NCBI GenBank assembly: GCA_947453825.1
Contig: CANGHN010000014.1
Span: 1 to 46,802 of the forward strand
Length of the DNA stretch: 46,802 nucleotides
Direction: 5' to 3'
Origin: Betaproteobacteria bacterium
GTDB lineage: Bacteria; Pseudomonadota; Gammaproteobacteria; Burkholderiales; Burkholderiaceae
A model generated the notes under the pieces. That model was not told the DNA's origin. It saw nothing but the letters and a program-made list of their open reading frames with translations, and searched no databases. Below are positions 10,078 to 18,572 of the stretch, in pieces (position 1 is the stretch's first letter; the number at the start of each line of letters is the position of its first letter). The position numbers and the translations under genes were made by a program.

Positions 10078-10304
10078 TGCGCTTTCTATTTTCTATCTGC
10101 AAACCGATTCATGTACTCATGTTTGGTGGCATTGCCTTAGTTGCTTGCGCGAGTTTCCCGACTACGAACAGCGATCTTGCAAAAAATAATCCCACCACTT
10201 ATAAAATAGAAATGCGCGAGTGCGCGCAAGATTATCCTGAGACGCCTGATGGGGTTTATTTAAGACAGCGTATCGCGTGCATGAAACTGAAGGGTTGGAA
10301 GTAG
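10077..10304 (+). CDS. Small putative lipoprotein
   Basis: A 75-residue protein I do not recognise. It has a basic N-terminus, a hydrophobic stretch, and a lipobox-like LVAC with the candidate lipidated Cys at residue 24, giving a mature protein of about 50 residues. The mature part holds two more cysteines (in RECAQDYP and RIACMKLKGW) that could form a disulfide. Its ATG overlaps the folE stop codon by one base, so it is translationally coupled to folE. Confidence 0.7.
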   Translation: MRFLFSICKPIHVLMFGGIALVACASFPTTNSDLAKNNPTTYKIEMRECAQDYPETPDGVYLRQRIACMKLKGWK

Positions 10305-10326
10305 CCTTCCTCAAAGTCAAAGTTGT

Positions 10327-10343
10327 TTGAGAATAATTCTCAA
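10327..10343. promoter_or_regulatory. Candidate Fur-type operator upstream of the HiPIP gene
   Basis: TTGAGAATAATTCTCAA is a perfect 8-1-8 palindrome. Its core GAGAAT-A-ATTCTC resembles the Fur consensus half-sites. It lies in the 170-base gap before the iron-sulfur protein gene, about 130 bases from that start. It is not followed by a T-run, which argues against a terminator. Fur control of this gene is an inference. Confidence 0.4.
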
Positions 10344-10474
10344 CAATATTTCCTTATAAATCATTGACTTACATGGCCTGCAACGGCCTGAAATCATCTC
10401 CACTATGATCTGTCTTAGTCTTTTAGCATGCAATTAAATGCATTTTATTTCCTGTTTTATTGTTTGGAGAATCC

Positions 10475-10753
10475 ATGAAAAATAGTCGTCGCCAATTTAT
10501 GATTTTGTCCGCTGCTGGTGCTTGCACTTTGGCGTTGAACGGTAAAGTTCAAGCTCAAGCAATGGTTTCTGAAGCCGATCCACAAGCTAAGGCTTTGAAG
10601 TATGTTGCAGTGTCTGATGTTGCTGGTAAGAACTGCGCGAACTGCGCTTTGTACCAAGGTAAACCTGATTCTGCTGCTGGTGGTTGTGCTTTGTTTGCTG
10701 GTAAGCAAGTTTCTGCTAAGGCTCATTGCAGTGCTTGGGCTAAGAAAGCGTAA
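10475..10753 (+). CDS. High-potential iron-sulfur protein (HiPIP), Tat-exported
   Basis: A 92-residue periplasmic electron-transfer protein. The N-terminus has a twin-arginine signal (NSRRQFMILSAAGACTLAL), as expected for a protein that folds around its [4Fe-4S] cluster before export. The C-terminal half has the HiPIP cysteine set: NCANCALYQG, GGCALFAG and HCSAW. The ATG at 10475 is chosen because TTTGGAGA stands just before it; a longer reading from an upstream TTG would absorb that site. A strong terminator follows at 10809-10834. Confidence 0.93.
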   Translation: MKNSRRQFMILSAAGACTLALNGKVQAQAMVSEADPQAKALKYVAVSDVAGKNCANCALYQGKPDSAAGGCALFAGKQVSAKAHCSAWAKKA

Positions 10754-10808
10754 TTGCATAGAAGGTAATTTCTTTCCCAGTAACTTGGGGGATTAATTCA
10801 GAATCAAT

Positions 10809-10834
10809 AAAAAGCCACCCTCGGGTGGCTTTTT
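10809..10834 (+). terminator. Rho-independent terminator after the HiPIP gene
   Basis: AAAAA, then GCCACCC, a two-base TC apex, GGGTGGC, then TTTTT. The A and T runs on either side make it potentially bidirectional. A nearly identical hairpin follows the next gene (13264-13289). Confidence 0.88.
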
Positions 10835-10956
10835 ATTTGCTTGTTGCAATATTGCTGCAATGCATCTTAGGGTTTTTTGGAGAAATCATTTTTAGTGCTC
10901 CAACAAGTTATAAATTATTGTATTAATATAATTTTTATTAATTCTGGGGAGGGGCT

Positions 10957-13245
10957 ATGCAATCCATAATGAAGATGATCAAACTAGCAAGTCTATTGTT
11001 CGTTAGCGCTATATTGATTTCATGCGGAGGCGGTGGTGGCAGTAGCTCAAGCTCAGGCACAAGTAGTTCAAGTGTTTCAGGAACTGCTGCAGTAGGTGCT
11101 CCCATTTTAGGTGGCACAGTCAATATCTACGATTCAACTGGTACTTTGGTTGGCACCACTACAACATCTACAACTGATGGTAGTTACACCGTTCCATCTG
11201 TTTCTGGTAAGGCGCCATATACTGTTGAAGTCATTGGCAATGTTGGCGACTCTCAAGGTAAATATTACGCAGTAGTAGGTTCTACTGGTGTGGCTAACGT
11301 GAACCAGATTTCCAATGGTATTGCTGCCAGTCTTTCATCAACAGGTGATCCTAGTGCATTGACTGCTGGACATTCTCAAACCGCAGCTAACATTAGCACT
11401 AAGGAAACGGGTTTTGTGGGCGCATTAAATACTTTGCTGACAGCCTTGGGCGTGAGTGGCTCGCCAGTAACGGGCTCTTTTAGTGCCGCTCTAGATAGTG
11501 CCTTAGACAATATTAATGTGGTGGTGTTACCTGATGGTAGTTATGAGATCGCAAGCAGCGAAGGGCAAGCCATGCCCGATATTATGGGATCCTTTAATCC
11601 AGATGCCACACAAGCTGCAAGTCATAAAGTGCAGTCTTACGCCAAAGGAACTACCCCTAGCTCTTCGGAGGCTGCCTATATTCCTGCACCAAGCTCTAGC
11701 ATTGCGGCAAATGCTGCCACGTTAGAAACATTGCGCTCGCAATTAGAGACATGCTTTAGTCATGCTGCGGCAAGTAGAGGTGTAGCGACTTCGTCAGGCG
11801 GTAATCCAAGCTGGGGAAGCACAATCCATGCCGATTGCAAAAATTTGGCTTACGATGATGGTGCTGGATCTGGATTTAAGCATGATTCCTATTATTGGAT
11901 CGATGGCGATTCCTCGAACTCTACGAGTATCAAATCTGGGTGTACTAATACAAATGGATCTTGCTTAGGATTTTTTGGTGCCATGCTCACGAATAGTAAC
12001 TACGATAAGTTAACTGTTTTAAAGCCAGATCGCATTCGTCCAGTAGGAACGAATTTATGGCATGTGAGATTTCCTGTAGTTTATGCAAGTGGCTCACGTG
12101 GTTCCTTTGGCGATATGGTCGGCAGCACTTACAACGTCGTACGTTATGACACGAGCACTAAAAAATTCCAGTTTTATGGCAACCAACGTGATGTTCAATC
12201 AACCATTCAGCCTGCTGTCTCATTGATTGAGAAAGGCGCAACTGGAAAATATCGTCTTGAAACGGGTTTAAATATTTACGTTAATCCTTATAACTCACGT
12301 AGCTTAAAGAATAAAAATTGTACCGGCGGGGCTGCTGCTTGCGTTGTTTATCCAATTAGCGCCAGAATTACCCCAATGACATCCTCCGGTTTATTGCCTA
12401 CAGGTGGTGTCATGATGGGTAATAAGGTTAATACACCTCCATCATCAATCACGACTGGAGTTAGTTCTAATAAGAACTCTACATTTAATGTGTGTACTTA
12501 TATGAATTTTGAGGATCCAACCCTCATTAGCGCTAATTATTCTGTCGCTATTACTGGTGATCCAGCGGCAGCTTGCTCAGGAGTGATTCGTCTTAATTAC
12601 GGTGAGTACACTAAAGATAGTAAAGGTGCTTTAGTAGCGGCTTCAGGTATTTATCCTCCTCCACGTGCACGCCCATCTTGGGTCAGCAGCTGGAATGCTG
12701 ATGGCACATATAACGGAAATGATTCTAGGCCTCTAGTAACTGCAACTACCGCAAAAAGAGGTGAGCCCTATAAATTTGTGATCACGATGAGTAATGGGGA
12801 TGTGATTAAGCTAGTAAACCGCTTGCCTTACTCGTCTTTATCGCCAGATCAGGCGGCTAACCTTCCTTTCCCGCGTTTAGCTTCCGGAGTAGATACTTCA
12901 TTTGCCAGTTTTGCGGGTAGCAGTAACGGCTTCAATTTATCTTGGAGTCAACAAGATACGGCGCTAATTTTTGCTGCAGCGATCTATTGGGAGCAAGGCG
13001 ATGTTGATAACACGCTTAACTTAGCTCCTGGCGCAACTAGTGCAACAGTTCCTTGTCCAAGTAATACATATAACGCCTTAGCTGGAAAAAATTACGCTGG
13101 CGATGTTGTGGATGATCTGTTGAGTTGTACTAAACCTCTGAACTGGAGATCCAGTACTGCTTCAGCCCCAGATGGAGGAGTGTTGCAACTTAAAGCGAAG
13201 ACCCCTGACGGGTTATTTATTCAGTCTCAGGTCAAGCAGTTCTAA
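10957..13245 (+). CDS. Large putative lipoprotein with Gly/Ser linker and carboxypeptidase-regulatory-like domain
   Basis: A 762-residue protein. The signal ends in a lipobox, ILISC, with Cys at residue 23, followed by five Gly and a Ser-rich linker. Residues ~40-110 (VSGTAAVGAPILGGTVNIYD, later DGSYTVPSVSGKAPYTVEV) match the carboxypeptidase regulatory-like/CnaB-type beta-sandwich often found behind such linkers. The remaining ~600 residues have scattered cysteine pairs and no family I can name; the role is probably at the outer membrane or cell surface. GGGGAGG sits just before the ATG at 10957. A second in-frame ATG is four codons on. The gene is framed by two near-identical terminators, so it is a single-gene transcript. 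Confidence 0.82.
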   Translation: MQSIMKMIKLASLLFVSAILISCGGGGGSSSSSGTSSSSVSGTAAVGAPILGGTVNIYDSTGTLVGTTTTSTTDGSYTVPSVSGKAPYTVEVIGNVGDSQGKYYAVVGSTGVANVNQISNGIAASLSSTGDPSALTAGHSQTAANISTKETGFVGALNTLLTALGVSGSPVTGSFSAALDSALDNINVVVLPDGSYEIASSEGQAMPDIMGSFNPDATQAASHKVQSYAKGTTPSSSEAAYIPAPSSSIAANAATLETLRSQLETCFSHAAASRGVATSSGGNPSWGSTIHADCKNLAYDDGAGSGFKHDSYYWIDGDSSNSTSIKSGCTNTNGSCLGFFGAMLTNSNYDKLTVLKPDRIRPVGTNLWHVRFPVVYASGSRGSFGDMVGSTYNVVRYDTSTKKFQFYGNQRDVQSTIQPAVSLIEKGATGKYRLETGLNIYVNPYNSRSLKNKNCTGGAAACVVYPISARITPMTSSGLLPTGGVMMGNKVNTPPSSITTGVSSNKNSTFNVCTYMNFEDPTLISANYSVAITGDPAAACSGVIRLNYGEYTKDSKGALVAASGIYPPPRARPSWVSSWNADGTYNGNDSRPLVTATTAKRGEPYKFVITMSNGDVIKLVNRLPYSSLSPDQAANLPFPRLASGVDTSFASFAGSSNGFNLSWSQQDTALIFAAAIYWEQGDVDNTLNLAPGATSATVPCPSNTYNALAGKNYAGDVVDDLLSCTKPLNWRSSTASAPDGGVLQLKAKTPDGLFIQSQVKQF

Positions 13246-13263
13246 CTGAAATGTCACTTAAAT

Positions 13264-13289
13264 AAAAAGCCACCCGAGGGTGGCTTTTT
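13264..13289. terminator. Bidirectional terminator between the lipoprotein gene and rubrerythrin
   Basis: AAAAA, GCCACCC, apex GA, GGGTGGC, TTTTT. It lies between convergent genes and has A and T runs on both sides, so it can serve both. It equals the hairpin at 10809-10834 with the apex reverse-complemented, and several flanking bases are shared too. Confidence 0.88.
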
Positions 13290-13316
13290 ATTTGCTGCAA
13301 CTAATCTAGTAACAGA

Positions 13317-13754
13317 TTAGATATTTGCTAAGTGAGCTTCTAAAGTCTTGGTGAACTTGTTAGCGTGGCTACGTTCAGCTTTTGCCAAAGTTTCAAACCA
13401 GTCAGCGATTTCATCAAAGCCTTCATCGCGGGCTGTTTTAGCCATGCCTGGGTACATATCAGTGTACTCATGTGTTTCACCAGCGATTGCTGCTTGCAAT
13501 GCTTCTGCAACAGTCTTGGCTGGCATACCTGTACCTGGCTCGCCTGCACCGCCTTCGATCAGGTATTCCATGTGACCATGGGCGTGACCTGTTTCGCCTT
13601 CAGCGGTTGAACGAAATACTGCTGCTACATCGTTTGCACCAGCAATGTCAGCCTGGTTTGCGAAATAGAGGTAACGACGGTTTGCTTGTGATTCGCCAGC
13701 AAATGCTTCTTTCAAAGACTGTTCTGTCTTTGTACCTTTTACGGTTTTAGCCAT
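13317..13754 (-). CDS. Rubrerythrin family protein (without rubredoxin domain)
   Basis: A 145-residue four-helix diiron protein. Carboxylate and histidine ligands appear in the family strings [38 protein letters not shown] and AERSHANKF. Classic rubrerythrins, which act as peroxide reductases, carry a C-terminal rubredoxin domain with two CxxC pairs. This one ends after the diiron domain and has no cysteine, so electrons must come from a separate donor. AGGAG precedes the ATG. It shares the bidirectional terminator with the upstream lipoprotein gene. An oxidative-stress role is inferred from the family. Confidence 0.92.
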   Translation of the reverse strand: MAKTVKGTKTEQSLKEAFAGESQANRRYLYFANQADIAGANDVAAVFRSTAEGETGHAHGHMEYLIEGGAGEPGTGMPAKTVAEALQAAIAGETHEYTDMYPGMAKTARDEGFDEIADWFETLAKAERSHANKFTKTLEAHLANI

Positions 13755-13949
13755 GTATGACTCCTAAAAAACTGGTTATTTGAAATAGGGGTGAGATCAT
13801 CACCACGGACCTATTATGGACAAAATTACCCTGCCTAATAATCGTATTTTTGTATGGTCTTGATAGTTAAAAGCAACCAAGAATCAATTTGCAATTAAGG
13901 AAAACTAACTAATAGGATTGGCTATAGGTAATCGATGGGTCAGGAAAAG

Positions 13950-13979
13950 GCATTAAGTTAGTAAAAACTAACTTAATGC
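13950..13979 (-). terminator. Hairpin terminator downstream of the 48-residue ORF
   Basis: GCATTAAGTTAGT at 13950-13962 pairs exactly with ACTAACTTAATGC at 13967-13979 around AAAA. Read on the minus strand it lies 31 bases after the stop of the small ORF and is followed by CCTTTTCC, a weak T-run. The perfect 13-bp stem is the main evidence. Confidence 0.6.
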
Positions 13980-14010
13980 TTAAGAAAGATGGATGGTGAA
14001 ACCAGTCTAC

Positions 14011-14157
14011 TTATTTGATTTTGCCTGCTGCAATTGAGGCCTTGCAGTCTTTGATCGCATAGTTCTGATACTTGCCAGCATTTTCTTTGCGAACTGATTG
14101 CCCGCACTCAATCAAAGAGTTACGCAAATGGATTTTTGGAATATTGCCTGTAGTCAT
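14011..14157 (-). CDS. Small hypothetical protein (48 residues)
   Basis: An ATG at 14157 preceded by AGGGG at a suitable distance opens a 48-codon frame beginning MTTGNIPKIHLRNSLIECGQ and ending AAGKIK. It has two cysteines (18 and 38), many Lys, and no signal or membrane segment. The ribosome site and the strong hairpin after the stop (13950-13979) support a real gene. Function unknown. It is transcribed in the same direction as the methyltransferase operon ending at 14262, but a 104-base gap may hold its own promoter. Confidence 0.55.
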   Translation of the reverse strand: MTTGNIPKIHLRNSLIECGQSVRKENAGKYQNYAIKDCKASIAAGKIK

Positions 14158-14261
14158 ATCGATGCCCCTAAAGATAAATATTGAACTATCCCCTAGTTTC
14201 TTAAAGGGATGAAGCGCTTATCGTACGCCTTATCTATTTTATAGCGGCTAACTGAGATAGG

Positions 14262-15083
14262 CTATTTTGACTCTTTGTCTTGCAAGGATTTTTGCAAGAG
14301 GTAGTCGTTCCAAACCCCAGGGGTAGGTTTGCGCATGATTTTGTATTTGAGTAAGCGATTGAGCTTACCCCGTAAGCTTTTTTGAAAGAGCCAGAGCTTA
14401 AATGGAGAAGCACAATCTTTGCGTATAAAGAGTAAAAAGCCTGCAATGCTATGGAGTTCATAGCCGTATTGCTGTGCAATGATCCCAAAGGCTTCTTGAC
14501 TATAGAAGAAGATATGCTGACCACTCTCAGGAGTGAGGTACCACCAATCGGCACCTTGATTTTCATATTTAGCGGTCGTGATCAAAAGCATCTTAGGTTT
14601 GGAGCTAAAAAAACGTTTGAGATCTTGTGCTGGATTGGGTAAATGCTTCCAGACCTCAAAGCCCAAGATTAAATCTGGGTCCTCAAAGTTAGGCTCAGTA
14701 AATCCTTGAGCATAGGTAGGAGTTGCATACTCATCTTTAACAAAGCAATTAATTTCATAATCGCGTAAGGAGCGGCATAGCAGACCATCACCACCGCCTA
14801 AATCCAAGACATTTTTGAGTTTAAAAATATGGCACAGCAAGTAAATCACATAAAAGTTATGCCAATTTCTTTGTACGGCACCAGTGTCTAGATTGGATAA
14901 ATTGCTGCCGTAGGCTTCTGCTAACCAATAAGCGGGCTCTGTTTGTAAGGAGTGGCAGGCTTGGCATTGGTAATACGTAATGTCATATTGATTAAGGATA
15001 GTGAGGTGAAATTGTTCGCTCACGTCACCTGCACACAGGCGGCAGGTTTGCTTGGCATTAGTTGATGATGGGCTGGTGTGCAT
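14262..15083 (-). CDS. Class I SAM-dependent methyltransferase with N-terminal zinc ribbon
   Basis: 273 residues. The N-terminus has two CxxC pairs (CRLC at ~15-18 and CQAC at ~40-43), typical of the zinc ribbon found on sugar C-methyltransferases. Motif I follows as VLDLGGGDGLLCRSL (~101-115), then LILGFEVWKHLPNPAQDL, which is the family's usual EVxEHL with Trp-Lys in place of the common residues. The last ~80 residues are basic. It is the last gene of a four-gene minus-strand operon starting at 18572, two bases after the upstream gene. A glycan-modifying role is inferred from the neighbours. Confidence 0.8.
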   Translation of the reverse strand: MHTSPSSTNAKQTCRLCAGDVSEQFHLTILNQYDITYYQCQACHSLQTEPAYWLAEAYGSNLSNLDTGAVQRNWHNFYVIYLLCHIFKLKNVLDLGGGDGLLCRSLRDYEINCFVKDEYATPTYAQGFTEPNFEDPDLILGFEVWKHLPNPAQDLKRFFSSKPKMLLITTAKYENQGADWWYLTPESGQHIFFYSQEAFGIIAQQYGYELHSIAGFLLFIRKDCASPFKLWLFQKSLRGKLNRLLKYKIMRKPTPGVWNDYLLQKSLQDKESK

Positions 15084-15085
15084 AG

Positions 15086-16015
15086 TTAGTCTAAGAAGGT
15101 TTTTTCTTGGGCAATGCGCTTGGCTTTAGATATTAAGAGTGGAAGCAATTTGGCAGGATTACAAAGTTTGAAAAACTTTTTAAACTGTTTTTTGAGTCGG
15201 CGTGATTCAAGCAGTTGTTGGTTATGACCATTAAAGCTAGTATTTATCAGTTTAGGATTGATAAATACCGAGTAACCATTACTTCGAATGCCTGCATGAA
15301 AGCCAATGTGATCAACTGCATCGCGACCTTGATCATCGTGGCCTGCGTAGCGAGCGTTACCCAAAGCTTGCGTGGGATAGATGGCAATACCCCCAAAAGC
15401 AGAGTGCACTTCAATCCATGGGCTACCTTCTGCAATGGTAATCATATTGGCGTAAACAGCTGCTTCTAGGGCAGATTCTTCAGAATGATTATGTTCGAGC
15501 AAGAATTGATAATGTCGCCAGCAATCATCGGGCATCCAATCTGGATGACGTAATGCTCCTAAGTCGTAATAAGGACCCTTTTGATTGGCGCATACGCCGC
15601 CCCAGCCAGTTTGATCCCAGCAAGATAGAACTGCTTGCTCATTTAAGAGTGGGTTCATATTATCCAGATCAGCTACAACTAAATAATTAATGTGCTTATA
15701 CAAGGGATTACTGCGCAGTTCATCTAAATATAGATTACGACAATGAGCTAAGCGCACTAAACGGCTTGGCATTTGGTCGGCCAAGACACCTGCGCTGCGA
15801 TAACGAAAGTGAGGAACTTCTTGAGTCAGTTTTTCTAGTTGGGCGAGTGTGCCATCACTACTATCCGATTCCACAACAAACCAGTGCACATTTTTAAAAT
15901 GACGAAATACGCTAGCAAGATGCCTAATTTCTTTAGAAATGGTTTTTTCGCCATTACGTACTAAGCCAACAATTAAAAAATGCTGACTTTGTGGTGAAGA
16001 GTAATCAATGCCCAT
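15086..16015 (-). CDS. Putative GT-A-fold glycosyltransferase
   Basis: 309 residues. The N-terminal FLIVGLVRNGEKTISKEI, then HWFVVESDSSDGT, and a DxD-like LVVADLDNMNP at ~110-120 follow the layout of GT-A glycosyltransferases, loosely like the fungal alpha-1,3-mannosyltransferase (CAP59/GT69) family. A central section contains GGVCANQKGPYYDLGALRHP and HSAFGGIAIYP, both typical of acceptor or donor loops in that group. It has no membrane segment. It is third in a tight operon (12 bases after the FkbM gene). Sugar specificity cannot be told. Confidence 0.6.
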   Translation of the reverse strand: MGIDYSSPQSQHFLIVGLVRNGEKTISKEIRHLASVFRHFKNVHWFVVESDSSDGTLAQLEKLTQEVPHFRYRSAGVLADQMPSRLVRLAHCRNLYLDELRSNPLYKHINYLVVADLDNMNPLLNEQAVLSCWDQTGWGGVCANQKGPYYDLGALRHPDWMPDDCWRHYQFLLEHNHSEESALEAAVYANMITIAEGSPWIEVHSAFGGIAIYPTQALGNARYAGHDDQGRDAVDHIGFHAGIRSNGYSVFINPKLINTSFNGHNQQLLESRRLKKQFKKFFKLCNPAKLLPLLISKAKRIAQEKTFLD

Positions 16016-16027
16016 AAGCTAGTCTAC

Positions 16028-16798
16028 TTAACCTACTTGATAAGCGCGAATTTTGTTTTGGGCAATTTGCTGGCGCAGACGCGTATTAATAAACGTAGGA
16101 TCTTCGGTGTGGATGTACTTTAAACGAGGACGCCAGATTTTGGAGAGCGTCTTCATATAGTTTTGATATTGAAAAAATCCGTATTTTATAAACAGGGCTT
16201 TAATGGCGCTCAAAGTATTGTTAGAGCCTTTATAGCGTGTATCATCGGCCTCGCAAGTAAAGATGGCTACTTTGTCTAAAAATTCTGAGCAACCCTCAAT
16301 GACTTGAATATCGGCACCTTGGCAGTCGGTTTTAATAAAGTCAATGTAAGGAATTTGATGAAAGGGAAAGTGGCGTAAGAAATGGTTGAGCGACCAGGTC
16401 TGCACATTGATAACCTCGCCTACTGGAAATTCATTAGGCTCCAGTAAGCTGCTGCATCCAGGATCATTACTAGTGTAATAAAAAGGCGTGAGTTCCATTT
16501 GCGCTACGTTCGAAAGTGCGCACTCAATCAGATAAAGGCTGTGGCCGATTTTTTTGGGGTTAATCGTTACTGACCAATCAGAATCTCTAGCCTTAATTGC
16601 GGCAGTATTGTGGTGATTAGGTTCAAAGCCAAATACCAATAGATCTTTTTCGTGTTCTAGCCAAGTTGCTGCTTGTGGAGCGCCATCAGAAAGCCCTACA
16701 TCAATTTTGACCCTCTTAACCCAAGGGGGTATTTGAATAAAGCCATTAGCATCTAACTGCAAGCCGCTTTTTAAAAGAAGTTCTTTCATAGAATTCAT
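16028..16798 (-). CDS. FkbM family methyltransferase
   Basis: 256 residues. The N-terminal VKRVKIDVGLSDGAPQAATWL is the SAM-binding stretch, followed by LVFGFEPNHHN (acidic ribose contact). The FkbM signature appears as YIDFIKTDCQGADIQVIEG, where the usual D-x-E-G reads D-C-Q-G. The family O-methylates sugars and polyketides. It lies 10 bases after the 587-residue fusion gene and 12 before the glycosyltransferase, inside one operon. A second in-frame ATG is three codons inside. Substrate unknown. Confidence 0.8.
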   Translation of the reverse strand: MNSMKELLLKSGLQLDANGFIQIPPWVKRVKIDVGLSDGAPQAATWLEHEKDLLVFGFEPNHHNTAAIKARDSDWSVTINPKKIGHSLYLIECALSNVAQMELTPFYYTSNDPGCSSLLEPNEFPVGEVINVQTWSLNHFLRHFPFHQIPYIDFIKTDCQGADIQVIEGCSEFLDKVAIFTCEADDTRYKGSNNTLSAIKALFIKYGFFQYQNYMKTLSKIWRPRLKYIHTEDPTFINTRLRQQIAQNKIRAYQVG

Positions 16799-16808
16799 AG
16801 GTCAGACA

Positions 16809-18572
16809 TTAGCGCCATTTTAGTAATCGATACTTGAGTTTCATATTAATCCCGATCCATAACTTTTCAAACCAATTGGTGTTCTGGTATAGCACTTCCT
16901 CAATGATTTGGGTTTGCGGGGTGACAAAGTGGCGAAACTTTTGGCGAATATAGGTTGGGCCTTCATGGAGTAGAGAGGCTAGCCAGCTAAAAGAGCTATG
17001 CGAAGCAATTAAATAATCAGCCAATACCAAATCAACAAAGGATTTGGGGGGATGGGTATTTAAGAATAGCTTCACCTGAATTTTGGGATCCAGTAAAGAG
17101 AGTATCTTGGTAAAGGATTGCGCTTCTCCGGTCGAATGAATATGTAGCACTGGTTTGGCAATTGCGTTCTTAGTCACAATTTGATTGACTGCATGAGCAT
17201 ATAGCCGAGAGTAGTAGTCTGGGTTGTTATCAGGCAAACCATAGTGACGACTAAACATTTGCCAATCGAGTAAGGTCTTAGTAGAAAACGGCGGATCACC
17301 TTTACTGCGGTCACGCAAATGGAGGGCAATGATCGTGTCATCTGCATGCTCTTTGAAGGGTATTAACTCGGGGCTAAGAGCAATGTTCTCACGAAACTTT
17401 TTGCGTGCATGATCTAGTAGCGTTTGCAAACTTGAGGAATCTAAGTGCTTGAGGTGCTGATAGGTAATATCAAAAGGGACGTTATAGGTTTGACCGGCAG
17501 CCAATTTGTCAGTGATGGGCAGGTTCTGCAGCGGATTTGCAAAAGTCACTTTGCTTCCCATAAAACTAAAGATTTTTTCCCAGTCTTGCTCAATGCCGGC
17601 GCGATCACTTTGTTGGTAATGACAATCAGAATGGGGATTGGTCGCCATTACAAAGGGCATTCCCAAAGAATCGGCCAACAGGCTGGCTAAAAAAGGGCGT
17701 TGATAAAAACTGCCAGCACCTTCTTGATTGCCTGGGTCCATCAGAAAAGTCAGCTGAGGCTTAGGTGAGCTCGCAGCAATCGCCCGTGCATTGCAAGCAA
17801 TATCACTGGAGTGCTTTTCAAAGGTGTAGATACCACAGCCATATTCGGCAGTAATAGTCTCAGTATTAAGGTTGACCTCTCGATGTAAGTCTCCCGCATC
17901 ATCAACATAGTCAAAGCGCAATAGCTTGAGGGTACAACCAGGTGTGGGCCAAGAAAAAATATCATAAGGAGAAAAAATACGATGTTTATTAAAGACGGTA
18001 GTCGTTTCAGTTGCGATTGGAAAGCTGATATACAACTTACCGCCAGGCTTAAGCATGCTCACAATATTGGCAAAGCCTTTTAAGTGGCCCTGAGGGTCAA
18101 TCTCATCCCCATAGCGCCCTAAACCAAAATGCTCAATCGCATGTAAGCAAGAAATAGAGTCGCATGAATTGATCATAGATTTATCAAGCTGCATTAAATT
18201 GGCAACACGAGACCCAATATTGGGATGGCCCTTGCTATCAAGAGGCCGAATATCTAAAAGCTCAATTTTGCGAAACGCTGCCACGTGAGCTACAAAGCCA
18301 TCAATGCGTGAACTAATATCAATATGGCATGCAGGATTAGCTTCATGAATGAATTTAGCGACTAATAAATCTTGATGAAAGTAGTGACCGCTAGCAGCAC
18401 CAGCAGAACCAGATTTTTCAAACAAAATGGGTTCTACCTTGTGACTAGTTCCGCCTAATTTTGCAAATTGCTGAAATTGCTGTAAAAACCCATACATATC
18501 CACAAGCGAGTGAGCCCCTTTGGCTTTGAATACGCCGCGAAGGGCTTGGGGCATTTTGGCTTTGCGGTACAT
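16809..18572 (-). CDS. DUF268-like methyltransferase domain fused to a GT11-like domain
   Basis: A 587-residue two-domain protein. Residues ~55-250 match DUF268, a class I methyltransferase-like domain: IDISSRIDGFVAHVAAF, LLDIRPL, SCLHAIEHFGLGRYGD and LKPGGKLYISFPIA. Residues ~270-560 look like a fucosyltransferase-type GT-B domain, with HLRDRSKGDPPF at 418-429 in place of the GT11 HxRxGD motif and LIASHSSFSWLASLL at 521-535 in place of SNSTFSWW. This is the first gene of the operon 18572-14262. The pairing suggests one protein that adds and methylates, or transfers onto, the same glycan. The GT11 assignment is by motif only. Confidence 0.65.
   Translation of the reverse strand: MYRKAKMPQALRGVFKAKGAHSLVDMYGFLQQFQQFAKLGGTSHKVEPILFEKSGSAGAASGHYFHQDLLVAKFIHEANPACHIDISSRIDGFVAHVAAFRKIELLDIRPLDSKGHPNIGSRVANLMQLDKSMINSCDSISCLHAIEHFGLGRYGDEIDPQGHLKGFANIVSMLKPGGKLYISFPIATETTTVFNKHRIFSPYDIFSWPTPGCTLKLLRFDYVDDAGDLHREVNLNTETITAEYGCGIYTFEKHSSDIACNARAIAASSPKPQLTFLMDPGNQEGAGSFYQRPFLASLLADSLGMPFVMATNPHSDCHYQQSDRAGIEQDWEKIFSFMGSKVTFANPLQNLPITDKLAAGQTYNVPFDITYQHLKHLDSSSLQTLLDHARKKFRENIALSPELIPFKEHADDTIIALHLRDRSKGDPPFSTKTLLDWQMFSRHYGLPDNNPDYYSRLYAHAVNQIVTKNAIAKPVLHIHSTGEAQSFTKILSLLDPKIQVKLFLNTHPPKSFVDLVLADYLIASHSSFSWLASLLHEGPTYIRQKFRHFVTPQTQIIEEVLYQNTNWFEKLWIGINMKLKYRLLKWR

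Noticed and set aside
10460..10474. TTG start five codons upstream for the HiPIP gene
   Set aside because: It overlaps the GGAGA ribosome site, and the Tat signal starts naturally at the ATG at 10475.
10809..10834. Insertion-sequence ends formed by the two identical hairpins
   Set aside because: No transposase lies between them; each is positioned and built as a normal terminator.
13340..13750. Several ORFs overlapping rubrerythrin on both strands
   Set aside because: Rubrerythrin motifs are unambiguous; the others are by-products of its codon bias.
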